Shown: positions 44,590-54,569 of the stretch, one piece after another | Layout of the letters: every line of letters begins with the position of its first letter | Numbering within the stretch: the stretch's first letter is position 1 | Source: Ovis canadensis | Lineage: Eukaryota; Chordata; Mammalia; Artiodactyla; Bovidae | Direction: 5' to 3' | Assembly: GCF_042477335.2 (NCBI RefSeq) | Contig: NC_091247.1 | Location: 13,369,001 to 13,433,000, forward strand | Length of the DNA stretch: 64,000 bases | Translations under genes and position numbers: made by a program | The notes under the pieces: model-generated | Seen by the model: the letters and a program-made list of their open reading frames with translations, nothing else | Databases searched by the model: none | Told to the model about the DNA's origin: nothing

Positions 44590-45204
44590 ATTTTGTTAAC
44601 AAAACTTCTCTTCACCTGATATAATGTTACAGATTCTGTTTGCTCATGATCTAGCTCCCAAAATACAACATAAACTACACAAAGCAAATATTAGTTTTTT
44701 GCTATGTTCCCATTAGGGAAATAGAGTTTTTCCCAGAACAGGAACTAAGCAACTTGAATCAAAGAAGACCACTCTGATGGATTCTATGGGAAAACTTTTC
44801 TTCTGTCCCTACAGCTTGCAATATAAGGTCCTTATGATGCTCACGGATTTGGGAAGCTAAGACCACATCATGGACCATGAGGATGACAAGCTTTCCCTGC
44901 ACACCTGCTGTGAAAGTGAAAATGTTAGTGGCACTATGGACTATAGCCTGCCTGGATTTTCTGTCCATGGAATTCATCAGGCAAGAATACTGGAGTGGGT
45001 AGCCATTCCCTTCTCCAGGGAATCTTCCCAACCCAGTGATTGACCCAGGTCCCCTGCATTGCAGACAGATTCTTTGGGAAAGTATAGTTGCTAATGGTAA
45101 TGAAAAAGAGGAAATAAAGACTTGTTGGGTTCTCCTGATTTGAACAATGGAATTGGAGCATGTGAAATAACAAAACAGCTTGCATATAACTTAGACCCAA
45201 GTCA
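44590..45204 (+). promoter_or_regulatory. 5' flank of OR-5, with a Bov-tA inside it
   Basis: Same flank type as OR-3, OR-4 and OR-6, with AG at 45193-45194, 10 bases before the ATG. Unlike them it carries a SINE at 44912-45078, which pushes the distal flank about 170 bases away from the gene. Confidence 0.4.
44912..45078 (-). mobile_element. Bov-tA SINE in the OR-5 5' flank
   Basis: Reverse Bov-tA: CACTATGGACTATAGCCTGC, CAGGCAAGAATACTGGAGTG, then CCCTGCATTGCAGACAGATT. It ends about 126 bases before the OR-5 start. The other three flanks are empty here. Confidence 0.88.
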
Positions 45205-46149
45205 ATGGAAAGACTCAACCAAACAAGTAGTGTCTCTGAATTCATCCTCCTGGGACTCTCCTCACGGCCTGAGGACCAGAAGCCACTCTTCATCCTCTTC
45301 CTCATCATATATCTGGTCACCATAACAGGGAACCTGCTCATCATCCTGGCCATCCACTCTGACCCCCAACTGCACACCCCCATGTATTTCTTTTTGAGTT
45401 TCCTGTCTTTCACTGACATTTGCTTCACAACAACCATTGTCCCCAGGATGCTGGTGAACTTTCTGTCACATAACACCATCTCCTATGCTGGGTGCCTTAC
45501 CCAGATGTATTTTATATATGCCTTGGGCAACACTGACAGTTGGCTTCTAGTAGTCATGGCCTTTGACAGCTATGTGGCCATCTGTGACCCCTTCCACTAT
45601 GTCACCATCATGAGTCACCGCCGCTGTGTCTTGCTGGTGGCTTTCTCCTGCTCATTGCCTCACTTCCACTCCCTCCTACACACACTTCTACTGAATCACC
45701 TCACTTTCTGTGACTCCAATACTGTCCATCATTTTCTCTGTGACCTCAGCCCTCTGATGAAATTATCCTGCTCCTCCACATTTGTCAATGAAATTGTGTT
45801 GATGACAGAAGCATCTGCCTTCTTGGTGACTCCTTTTCTATGTATTGCTTTTTCTTACGTACGAATCCTCCTCACGGTTCTCAAAATTCCCTCAGCTTCT
45901 GGGAAACACAAAGCCTTCTCCACCTGTGGGTCTCACCTCACTGTGGTAACACTCTTTTATGGAAGCATCTTCTATGTCTATTTACAGCCTGTGTCCACCT
46001 ACACTGTCAGGGACCACGTGGCAACAATTGTCTACACAGTTCTGTCCTCCATGCTCAATCCTTTTATCTACAGCTTAAGAAACAAAGACCTGAAACAGGG
46101 TCTGAGGAAGCTGTTGGGCAGGAGGAAACCTCAGGCAGCACCCTCTTGA
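45205..46149 (+). CDS. OR1L: Olfactory receptor OR-5, OR1L type, open frame with DSY in place of DRY
   Basis: 314 residues, uninterrupted, with the NQT site, GN in TM1, PMYFFL, loop-2 cysteines, [10 protein letters not shown] and [11 protein letters not shown]. Two oddities. One codon is missing after TM2 (FLSHNTISYAG against FLSEKKTISYAG; also one shorter in OR-6). The TM3-end motif reads MAFDSYVAICDP: codon 122 is AGC (45568-45570) where the others have CGC for Arg, the residue at 3.50 that class A receptors use for G-protein coupling. The C-terminus is four residues longer (QAAPS end). TM5-TM6 (EIVLMTEASAFLV) belong to the OR-5/OR-6 class, not the OR-1 to OR-4 class. It may be expressed but signal poorly; that is inference. 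Confidence 0.93.
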   Translation: MERLNQTSSVSEFILLGLSSRPEDQKPLFILFLIIYLVTITGNLLIILAIHSDPQLHTPMYFFLSFLSFTDICFTTTIVPRMLVNFLSHNTISYAGCLTQMYFIYALGNTDSWLLVVMAFDSYVAICDPFHYVTIMSHRRCVLLVAFSCSLPHFHSLLHTLLLNHLTFCDSNTVHHFLCDLSPLMKLSCSSTFVNEIVLMTEASAFLVTPFLCIAFSYVRILLTVLKIPSASGKHKAFSTCGSHLTVVTLFYGSIFYVYLQPVSTYTVRDHVATIVYTVLSSMLNPFIYSLRNKDLKQGLRKLLGRRKPQAAPS

Positions 46150-47320
46150 TGAACACACAAGGGAATCTTCCCCATGTGAGTCTGGTTTCTACTGGGTCTT
46201 GGTGAGCAAGCAAGCTCTTGGAGGTTAACATTTTTAACCCATGTGAGAATAGGCATTGTGGTCAATTACATCCATTGATGAAGACCTATTATTTGACTTT
46301 GCTTCTGCTTAAATCATGATGTTCTTCGTCACTGTTTCTCCTTTTTCCTATGAAGACTCATCACATTGCATCTTCCAGATGAGATGCTTTAAACCAATCT
46401 TTTTTCCCACAGATATTTCCTGAACAAATTTCTCATTTCAAGATTTATCCTCCAAAATCCTTCACATTTCAGTATATTGCTAAAAATAATTACTTAATTT
46501 GTAGCTGTTGGATGCCTTTGCAAACATTTGAAAGGGGAGACGAAAGGAGAGGAGGAGGAGAAAGAGTACATTTTAGCTAACTTTCACTTTGAATATTTTT
46601 ATAATTCCTCATTTTTCTCATTCAAAAATATTTTCTTGTTTAAAACAAGTTTTTTCACTTTTTCTCCTCTTAGTTTTTCTATTCCTCCCTTATTATATTG
46701 CTATGACTTTATTTCTTTTCAATTTCATCATTTTTAACCAAACAACTAGAAATTGCTAATGACCAGAAAGAATAAGAATCAAGAAATTATCCGTTCCACA
46801 GGGGGAATGCTGAAACCTTTCCTCCCTCAATCTATCACTAAAGTATGTTGTTTTTTTTAACAGCATCATCTTTGAGGATTTTATTTTTTTAATATAAATT
46901 TATTTATTTTAATTGGAGGTTAATTACATCAATACAATATTGTAAAGTATGTTTTAAAATATATAATTTAATACTTATTCTAGAAACTTCAAGTCTTAAG
47001 AATCTCACAGAAATATTTCCATAACCGTTAAGTATAGAGATTTTATTTGAGTGAATCTTAGTTTTTGATATAAAAATAGGCCAAAACATAAAATCTTATT
47101 GATAGGAAATAAATCAATTATGATTAATTGCATTATTGTTTTAATGTATAAGGGCTGTAGTAGATGCAGAATGGGAGACATTTGTGTTTCAAAAAATACT
47201 GTGCATCCATAAAAAGACAGGAGTATGATCTTCAAAGCAGAAAACTTTTCCACCCCATCATAATAAAAATAGTGCAAACTCCAAGTAGCAGACAGATTAT
47301 ATAGTGACTTATTTGGTAAT
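46150..47320 (+). repeat. 3' flank shared only by OR-5 and OR-6 (copy at OR-5)
   Basis: Matches 55929-56720 almost throughout (for example AAGCAAGCTCTTGGAGGTTA here, AAGCAAGTTCTTGGAGGTTA there; then TGGATGCCTTTGCAAACATT). It is unlike the flank of OR-1 to OR-4. One young L1 tail (46850-46943) interrupts it. No gene seen. Confidence 0.8.
46850..46943 (-). mobile_element. Tiny bovine L1 tail insertion with an inverted 5' end
   Basis: Bracketed by AAAGTATGTT at 46840-46849 and 46944-46953 (10-base target-site duplication; the OR-6 flank near 56645 is empty). It contains a reverse L1 tail (ATAAATTTATTTATTTTAAT, GGAGGTTAATTAC) that switches at about 46928 to forward tail sequence (CAATACAATATTGT), the mark of twin priming. 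A T-run and about 20 unrelated bases precede the tail. Confidence 0.8.
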
Positions 47321-47321
47321 T

Positions 47322-47697
47322 GTTGTTGTTCAGTTGCTAAGTCATGTTCGACTCTGCCGCCTCATGACCTGCAGCATGTCAGGCTTCCCTGTCCTTCACT
47401 GTCTTCTGGTGTTTGCTCAAACTCATGTCCACTGAGTAGGTGATTCCATCCAATCTTCTCTTCCTCTGTCGCCCCCTTCTCCTCCTGCCCTCCATCTTTC
47501 CCAACATCAGTTTTTTCCAGTGAGTCAGGTCTTTGCATCAGGTGGCCAAAGTATTGGAGCTTCAGCTTCAGTATCAGTCCTTCCAATGATTAGTCAGGGT
47601 TGATTTCCTTTAGGATGGACTGGTTTGATCTCCTTGCTGTCCAAGGGACTCTCAAGAGTCCTCTCCAGTACTACAGTTGAAAAGCATCAATTCGTTA
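47322..47697 (-). mobile_element. BovB LINE, 3' fragment with a (TTG)n-type end
   Basis: Reverse BovB starting TTGTTGTTGTTCAGTTGCTA, an older tail type than (ACTGA)n, through CAGGTGGCCAAAGTATTGGA to about 47697. Confidence 0.88.
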
Positions 47698-48070
47698 GCA
47701 GAAAGGGACGAAAGAAGCCACTCCGGAGAGCCTCATCTTGCTGCATGCGTATAGAGGGCGGTAGGGTTGAACCAGAGGTGATTATCCAGAGAAGCCCAGT
47801 TTGGGTTAGAACAGGTAGTAATCAGAAAAAGTGGAAGAACTAAGGCAGTTGAAGAGAGAACACCTAATGAAAAATAAAGGCAGGAATGGGATTCAATATT
47901 CCTTTCATAAGATACTACCTCAAAGCAAGAGTTTAGTGTTCTCAACTGTTTATCTTATGTGTAGTGCTGAGTCATGGCCAATACAAGAGATGTTCCAGAA
48001 TTCATTTTTCCATGAGAGGAAGAATTGGACCAAACCCACACTAAAACATTTTTCTGAGACCTTTTATTTT
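47698..48070. other. Unassigned DNA, no gene seen
   Basis: No recognised repeat or coding region. Not shared with the OR-6 unit within the window. Confidence 0.3.
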
Positions 48071-48186
48071 GTTGTTGTTTGGTCGCTAAATCATGTCCGA
48101 CTCTGAGATCCCACGGCCTGCAGCATGCCAGGCTTCTCTGTTCTTCACTATTTCCTGGAGTTTGCTCAAATTCATGTCCATTGAGA
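48071..48186 (-). mobile_element. BovB/Bov-A-type 3' fragment
   Basis: TTGTTGTTGTTTGGTCGCTA, then CAGCATGCCAGGCTTCTCTG and TTCATGTCCATTGAG. Flanked by imperfect GAGACCTTTTAT and GAGACATTTTAT. Confidence 0.75.
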
Positions 48187-48435
48187 CATTTTATATACAA
48201 TTTATGTACAATTTAGGAAGACGATATCAATGAGTTCCTTAAAGACCTGCCTAAACTATAGTAATTTGGGCTTATCACTTTAGTCACATATTATTACGTT
48301 TGCTGTTGCACTGGGAGGATGCCTGCCTTTGAACCTCTGTGACATAATGTGACTGTCAGATAGTAACTGCTACGTTATGTTTCTGTAGCCAGAATAACAC
48401 CCTGGTTAAAGCAAGTACTTGATTATGAGAGAGAC
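48187..48435. other. Unassigned DNA, no gene seen
   Basis: Nothing recognised. Confidence 0.3.
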
Positions 48436-48645
48436 TGGAAGGAATTTAAAATGTTAAAAATGGAACTGCTAAATGATCCAGCAATTTCACTTCTGGGTAT
48501 TTACCTGAATAAAACAAAAACACTAATCCAAAAAAAAAAAATGCACCCTGATGTTCACTGAAGCATTATTTACAATAAAGAAGGTATGAAAGCTAACTAA
48601 GTGCTCATCAGTAGATGGATAGATTAAACAAAGATGTGGTGTGCA

Positions 48646-49335
48646 TGAAACAGAGCAGGATGCTACTGTTGGGTGGTGCCCACCCCAACGACCGCCATGT
48701 CCTCTGCCTGCCTTTTGTCTGCGGTAAAGTTTAATCAAAGAATGAGTTTAATCAGAGAGGAACTGCAGAAACAAAGGAAAGCAGTCAAAGGAGACCAAAT
48801 AATAATAACGTGGTCATTAAGCATGAACTAAAGTCAAGGACCTTTAGTTCTTTCTCAAGAGCTGTAGATAATATTCTGAGCCATATCCTGTGAGCTGTCT
48901 TACAGATACTAGGATACCAGGTGGAGAAGTTAACTGCTTGATGACCAGACAGCACCCAGGACCTAAGGGGCCACAATTCTGAGAACTGGCTGAAAAGAAA
49001 TGGGAACATATGGACCCTGAAACTGAAGATTATTAACTGTACCTGAAACAACCAAGATGATGCTGGTCAGATCAATGATGACCTGTTTGAAAATGACTAT
49101 GCTGTTTCCATACATAGCTCGACCCCACTCCCACCCTGCCGCCACTCTGTCTGTAAAAGCTCTCACCCCCTGCTTGTTGGGGGCGGGGTGGAAGTCAGCC
49201 TTTGGACAGATGTCAGCCACCCTCCCCTCCAGTGGCCGGCAGCTGAAATAAAGCCAACTTTCCTTTCCACCAACCTGGTCTGTCTGTTGACTTTTGAGAG
49301 GTGAGCAGCCAAACCCCACATACCTTTCAGTAGCA
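48646..49335 (+). mobile_element. Solo LTR of an endogenous retrovirus (class I/gammaretrovirus-like)
   Basis: 690 bases beginning TG and ending CA, bracketed by a four-base TGCA repeat (48642-48645 and 49336-49339), inside an L1 whose sequence continues cleanly on both sides. A polyadenylation signal AATAAA at 49247-49252 is followed by GTCTGTCTGTTGACTTTTG, as in many class I LTRs. No internal retroviral region, so a solo LTR fossil. Not seen elsewhere in the window. Confidence 0.8.
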
Positions 49336-50230
49336 TGCATATAAAATGGAATGTTACTAAGCCATAAAAATGAAATCTTGCCATTTGCAACAAGATGGAT
49401 GAACTTGAGGATATTATACTAAGCGAAATAAATCACACAAAGAAAGAAAAATACCATATGATATCACTTTGATATGGAATCTAAAAAAAAAAAAAAACAA
49501 AATGAAAACAGATTCATAAATACAGAGAACAAATGGGTGATAGCCAGAGGGGATTTGGAGGGGAGGGGGAAAGTGGAAGGGGATTAAGAGATACAAGCTT
49601 CCAGCTATAAATCAATAAGCTGCAGAGATGCACCATACATCATAAGAAGTCTGGTCAATAATAATGTAATAACTCTGTGTGAGGACAGATGATGACTGAT
49701 TCACAGATATAGAGAACAAACTAGTGGCCACCAGTGGTGAGAGGGAAGAAGGGAGGGGTAATAGAGGTTTAGGGATTTTTTTAAGGGTTATTATGGAATT
49801 ATATGAAATCATGTAAGTGAAACTTCAAAATTGTAAAGGCACTATGTAATTTAAAGAATCTTTCATTGAATAAAAACAAGTATCTAAATAAAACAATTTC
49901 CCCTTAAAAAAATAAAACAGAGAAAGACAAGTACTGTCTGATAATACTTATATGTAGACTACTGAAAAACAAACTACTAAAAAAAAGACACAGATTCATG
50001 GATACATGGAACAAACTATAGGTTAGCAGTAGGGAAGAGGGGAGGGAAGAGGCAAGATGGGGTAGAGAATTAAGAGTTATCAATCACTATGCATAAAATA
50101 AGTAACCTACAAGGACATATTGCTCAGCACATGGAGTATACCCAATATTTTATAGTAACTATAAATGGAATATGACTTTAAAAATTATGAATCACTGTGT
50201 TGGATACCCAAATTTATATAATATTGTACA

Positions 50231-50459
50231 TCAGTTCAGTTCAGTTCAGTTCAGTCACTCAGTCGTGTCCCACTCTTTGCAACCCCATGAATCGCAGCAC
50301 ACCAGGCCTCCCTGTCCATCACCATCTCCCAGAGTTCACTCAGACTCATGTTCATCGAGTCTGTGATGCCATCCAGCCAACTCATCCTCTGTCGTCCCCT
50401 TCTCCTCCTGCCCCCAATCCTTCTTAGCATCAGAGTCTTTTCCAATGAGTCAACTCTTC
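50231..50459 (-). mobile_element. BovB LINE, 3' end
   Basis: Reverse BovB with a (CAGTT)n end and the [10 protein letters not shown]-type C-terminal coding region degraded to [15 protein letters not shown]. It interrupts the L1 3' end between GTACATCA and ACTATACC. Confidence 0.92.
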
Positions 50460-50699
50460 AACTATACCTCAATTTGAAAAAAAAATTTTTTTTTTAATTT
50501 CTGAGTGAGCAGATATAAAAGTTCTCACCAAAACAAGTTAATAAGTTGAAACAACATAAATATATGTATGTGTTAACTAACATTACTGTAGTGATCATTC
50601 TTCAATAAATACATGCTCTGTGTGAGGCAGTGGTACTCTGAGGGTGGTAGCAGAATGTGTTTTATTTCCTATGATATTGTTGTAGATATTATTCACCAT

Positions 50700-50968
50700 G
50701 CTATGCTAAGTCACTTCAGTCATGTCCGACTCTGTGCGACCCCATAGATGGCAGCCCATCAGGCTCCCCCGTCCCTGGGATTCTCCAGGCAAGAACACTG
50801 AAGTGGGTTGCCATTTCCTTCTCCAATGCATGAAAGTGAAAAGCGAAAGTGAAGTCATTCAGTCGTATCCGACTCTTAGCGACCCCATGGACTGCAGCCT
50901 ACCCGGCTCCGCTGTCCATAGGATTTTCCAGGCAAGAGTACTGGAGTGGGGTGCCATTGCCTTCTCTG
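50700..50968 (-). mobile_element. Bov-A2 SINE (dimer)
   Basis: Two reverse Bov-A monomers. ATTATTCACCAT at 50688-50699 and 50969-50980 is a perfect 12-base target-site duplication. Empty in copy 4 near 42065. Confidence 0.93.
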
Positions 50969-52284
50969 ATTATTCACCATAATATACAATATTCTCAGTA
51001 TAGAACTCAAAAGGAAATTTCATTTCTTGTTTTGGTGCCGGAATTGTTACACTAATTTTTCAGATGAAGAGCCTGAAGCTCATAGAGGCTAAGAAGCTTA
51101 TTAAAAGCAACTACTAAGTGACAAGGCCAACATTCTAGTAAATATCTCCTTTCCCCAACACTTAACCTCAAAACACTACTCTTAGTCTAAACTATGAATT
51201 ACATACATTTTTTCCAAAGCTCCTTTGCTAAATGTGACAGTAACTTTTGCTGCAACCTGCCCTTTAAATATACATTAATGTTAACCTAATCTCACCTAGT
51301 AAAATATTTACTCCACATGCAGACAGACAGTGGAAAGCGTGTACACACCATTGATCTACCCCCATGGAATCCCCTGGAAACTGCAGCCTTTTCACATTGA
51401 CTTATGACCTCCCAAAACCTAGAATACACCTTGGTCCACATCTGAGTCTCCAAAAATAAAAGTATTCACCCACATAATTATTTGTCCACTCTTGATAACC
51501 CACAGTAAAGGAAACTGAAGCATGCCCTTGAGATGTCACAGTGAGGTTTGGAAGCTCTGAGATTAGTCCTAACATCTAAACTGGAAGCCTCAGGGTTCCC
51601 CTGTCCCCTTGGAGTCAGTCGTGCTGACAGTGATTCCCATTCTGCTTTCTCTGTCTGCTCTCTACTCCCTCTCTAGGGACAAATTCCCCTGAGAGGTCAT
51701 CACACCTCAACTCCCTAACAAGTGCCCCAGAGGCCAGTAGAGCAGACCTCAGACTCATGAGAAGCTGGCTGGGCTTCCTCAATCAGGAGAGTCCTCCCAC
51801 TTGAGTCAGAGCATCTCTGCCTTCTGAGATCTGGAGCTGGGAGAGTGGCAGTGAGCCCAGGACCAGGTGTTAGGAAAGAAGTGGGTGTTGAGGTCAGGGA
51901 AGGGAAATGTGTTATCCCTTTGGAGTAGTAGATCAGCTGCTCCTCCATCCCAGCTTCTCTTGTCGATCAGCCCAGAAGTTCATGGGAGACACATGAGGAA
52001 CCTGAGCTTTGGCTGAGAAGCAGACTTGACCTGATGAACAGATGTGGTGCAGATCAGCTTCTGGAGGGCCTGGGAAGGGAAGAAAAGCATCTGGACATGG
52101 AGGTGAGTTTCAGGAAACTGGCCACCCACTTGGCTACTCCAATCCAGTTTGGTACCTTACTCTTTCCTCCAAGATACTTTCAAATAACTCATGGATTGAG
52201 AAGTCATAAGGTCCAGGTAAAATTTCCATATGCCATTTGGTTTTAAATCCATCCAGTTGGACTTCTAGGCTATCTATACCACAT

Positions 52285-52455
52285 TTTTAAAAATGTTGGC
52301 TGCACTGGGTCTTCACTGCAGCATGTGGACTCCTAACTGTAGGGTATGAATTCTTAATTTTGTCATGTGGGATCTAGTTCCCTGACCAGTGATCAAACCC
52401 AAGCCCCCGTGTTGGCAGCATGGAGTCTTAGCCACTGGACCACCAGAGAAGTCCC
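52285..52455 (-). mobile_element. CHR-2 type tRNA SINE
   Basis: Reverse: TTGGCTGCACTGGGTCTTCA to TTAGCCACTGGACCACCAGA. CTATACCACAT at 52274-52284 and 52456-52466 is a perfect 11-base target-site duplication. Empty in copies 2-4. Confidence 0.9.
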
Positions 52456-52659
52456 CTATACCACATGTTTTAATGGAAGCAGAGCCCACAAGTAGAACAG
52501 AGACAAAACTGTGGAATCCCCAGCCTCATTCACTCACCCTGTGCTTTTAGAATGTTCTTCCTGATTCTCAGATCCAAAACCTTCCTCCTTTTTTCTAGTC
52601 ATCAGCCTGAGTGTTCCTCAGATCTACAACCTGGAGTACTCAACCCCATTCATTCACCA

Positions 52660-52800
52660 GTTCAGTTAGTTCAGTTCAGTCGCTCAGTCGTGTCTGACTC
52701 TGCAACCCCATGGACTGCAGCACACCAGGCCTCCCTATCCATCACCAACTCCCAGAGTTAACCCAAACTCATGTCTATCGTGTCGGTGATGCCATTCAAC
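52660..52800 (-). mobile_element. BovB LINE, very short 3' end
   Basis: TTCAGTTCAGTCGCTCAGTC through TCATGTCTATCGTGTCGGTG. Flanked by CATTCACCA and CATTCAACCA, a near-perfect duplication. Empty in copies 2-4. Confidence 0.9.
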
Positions 52801-53304
52801 CAAATCTCCACTAATTGTTGTATTGAACATTCCCCAAGCAGCCCTTTCACAAATGACTCATTTTTTTAACATTGGTTTGTGTGTGATAAACTGCTTTACA
52901 GACAAAAAGAAGGTATCTCCCTTGTTATTCACAAAACATCAGGAACCAGCTTGTGAGCAGGTGATGCAGGACAAAACAAACCCCTACTTTTTGTCTTCAA
53001 CCCAGGGCAGTGTCCACCACAGGGCCACAGCTCCACATACCAGACATATCCCAGTCATGCATGGCCAATTATTTCTGCCTGATTATGGCCAGTTAATCAT
53101 GGATATTCATATTTTCAAATTCTACCATCTCTACAACATAGAAAGATAACTCACCTCTCTTGCAAGTGAGTATGGGAGAAGAAGCATTGTCAGTTAAGGG
53201 GAATAAAAGGGTAATTCATGTAGGAAATTATCAAAATGAGAAAACAGAACCTTGCCTGATTGCAATAGAAAATTAATATACCAAAACTAGAAGAGATTTA
53301 GCAC

Positions 53305-53545
53305 AATGCCTGGGAGCATACGCTTAGAGTGAGTCTGAAATCAGAGTGGGGTTCAAATCCTGATGGCTATTTACTGCCTTTAGTGACCTTGGGCAAATTG
53401 GTTCATCTCCATAAAACTCAGGCACCTGGTGACGACACACGTCTCCCAATTCTTTGTTGTGGGGTTTAGTGAGATGTTTAGCATAAGCATGATATTGAAA
53501 AAACTTTCGATAAATATTGATTAATAACAATATTGACTTCATTTG
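53305..53545 (+). mobile_element. MIR SINE
   Basis: GGTTCAAATCCTGATGGCTA, TTTAGTGACCTTGGGCAAAT, then GATAAATATTGATTAATAAC. The best-preserved MIR of the four sister copies. Confidence 0.82.
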
Positions 53546-53547
53546 CT

Positions 53548-53750
53548 CTCTTAGTCACTCAGCCGTGTTGACTCTGCACACTTTGGACTATAGCCCCCCA
53601 AGTTGCTCTGTCCATGGAATTTTTCAGGCAAGAGTGCTGGAGGGGGTTGCCATTTACTTCTCCAGGGGATCTTCCAAACTACAGATCAAACCTGCGTCTC
53701 CTGTGTCTCCTGCATTGCAGGAGGATTCATTACCCACTGAGCTATCAGGA
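53548..53750 (-). mobile_element. Bov-tA SINE beside the inverted repeat
   Basis: Reverse Bov-tA (CTTAGTCACTCAGCCGTGTT, GGCAAGAGTGCTGGAGGGGG, CACTGAGCTATCAGGA). It directly abuts the left arm of the hairpin at 53755. Confidence 0.88.
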
Positions 53751-53754
53751 CGTA

Positions 53755-53880
53755 TTCAGGTTTTTACAAGATTTTATGGAAGAAATATTTGTTATGCATT
53801 GAGCTTTAAGTAATAATTATTCACTCAAAGCTAAATGCCTAAACAAATATTTCTTCCATAAAATCTTGTAAAAACCTGAA
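53755..53880. repeat. 39-base perfect inverted repeat (hairpin) made by local inverted duplication
   Basis: Left arm 53755-53793 and right arm 53842-53880 are exact reverse complements. Imperfect pairing extends inward through GCATTGAGCTTT and AAAGCTAAATGC, leaving a loop of about 20 bases. The right arm is ancestral: it matches the single copies near 28810, 35815 and 44290. The left arm is therefore a new inverted copy, placed next to a Bov-tA. Confidence 0.93.
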
Positions 53881-54569
53881 ATTAGCCTGACAATTTGACA
53901 GTGAGGGATAATGTAAGTGTGTATTGTATAGATTTTTACAGTAACCAAAAATATATAACCAACGTCTCAAAATACTTAAAAATCCCTATGGAATATGTCT
54001 ATTCACAAGGCATGGGTGGACATGCTGACTCTAAAAAATTTTATTTCAAGCACTTTGCTAGTGTAAGATCTCTCATTACCTAGTTTTTTGCAGTACCAAG
54101 AAACAGGCTTTTTCAATATCCACTATTGGACAACTGGATATGATTGAAAAAATGTATATAAACATACTTCTCATATATTTTTTGAATAAACATATGAAAG
54201 AGGAATTTTTTAAACATGAATTGAATAATCAACAAAGGATGCCCATCCTGTACACATGAGATTTAGGACAGGGGAATTAAAGAAAGGAAAAATTATATAC
54301 AACATCCCATGAACTAAGAAGGATGAACCTCTCATTCTCTGCCAAGAGGAGGAAAAAATACTGTTGAACTACATTTACCATTCTCCCTAGATTTGCCCTG
54401 TTGATTATTTTCACAAATATCCAAAACAGTGCAAAAAAAAAAACCTTTAGAATTATGCAACAACAGAATTTGCTTTAATAAAATATGAGGGCTCTCTAAC
54501 TTCCCTGTCTAAAATACCTCCACCTCCGCTCCCCAGTCAGCTCCATTCTCTTATGTTGCTCTGTTTGCT

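Larger units (their letters stand above)
38548..45204 (+). repeat. Tandem OR duplication unit, copy 4 (OR-4 to OR-5)
   Basis: A nearly insertion-free spacer and so the best guide to the ancestral unit. The order is: 3' flank, old L1/MER5 (39658-40745), L1M (40746-41835), then 41840-44050, MIR (44050-44265) and the OR-5 5' flank. The only young insertion seen is the Bov-tA at 44912. Parts shared with copies 2, 3 and 5 are recognisable throughout, for example CATCTCTGCCTTCTGAGATC near 42860, 27390, 34190 and 51810. No gene is seen in the spacer. Confidence 0.82.
48436..50500 (+). mobile_element. Old L1 (L1MA-like) 3' part, interrupted by an LTR and a BovB
   Basis: ORF2 end wording (GATCCAGCAATTTCACTTCT, GTGCTCATCAGTAGATGGAT, then CATTTGCAACAAGATGGATG) and a long 3' UTR to AACTATACCTCAATTTGAAA and a poly-A near 50480. 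The 3' UTR contains two partly parallel stretches (about 49440-49900 and 49910-50235). Insertions: LTR at 48646-49335 and BovB at 50231-50459. Confidence 0.82.

Noticed and set aside
53755-53880. Hairpin as a rho-independent terminator, microRNA precursor or CRISPR-like repeat
   Set aside because: Mammalian context, a single inverted pair with one ancestral arm, and no U-tract or repeat-spacer series. Local inverted duplication explains it. A small-RNA source cannot be excluded but has no support.
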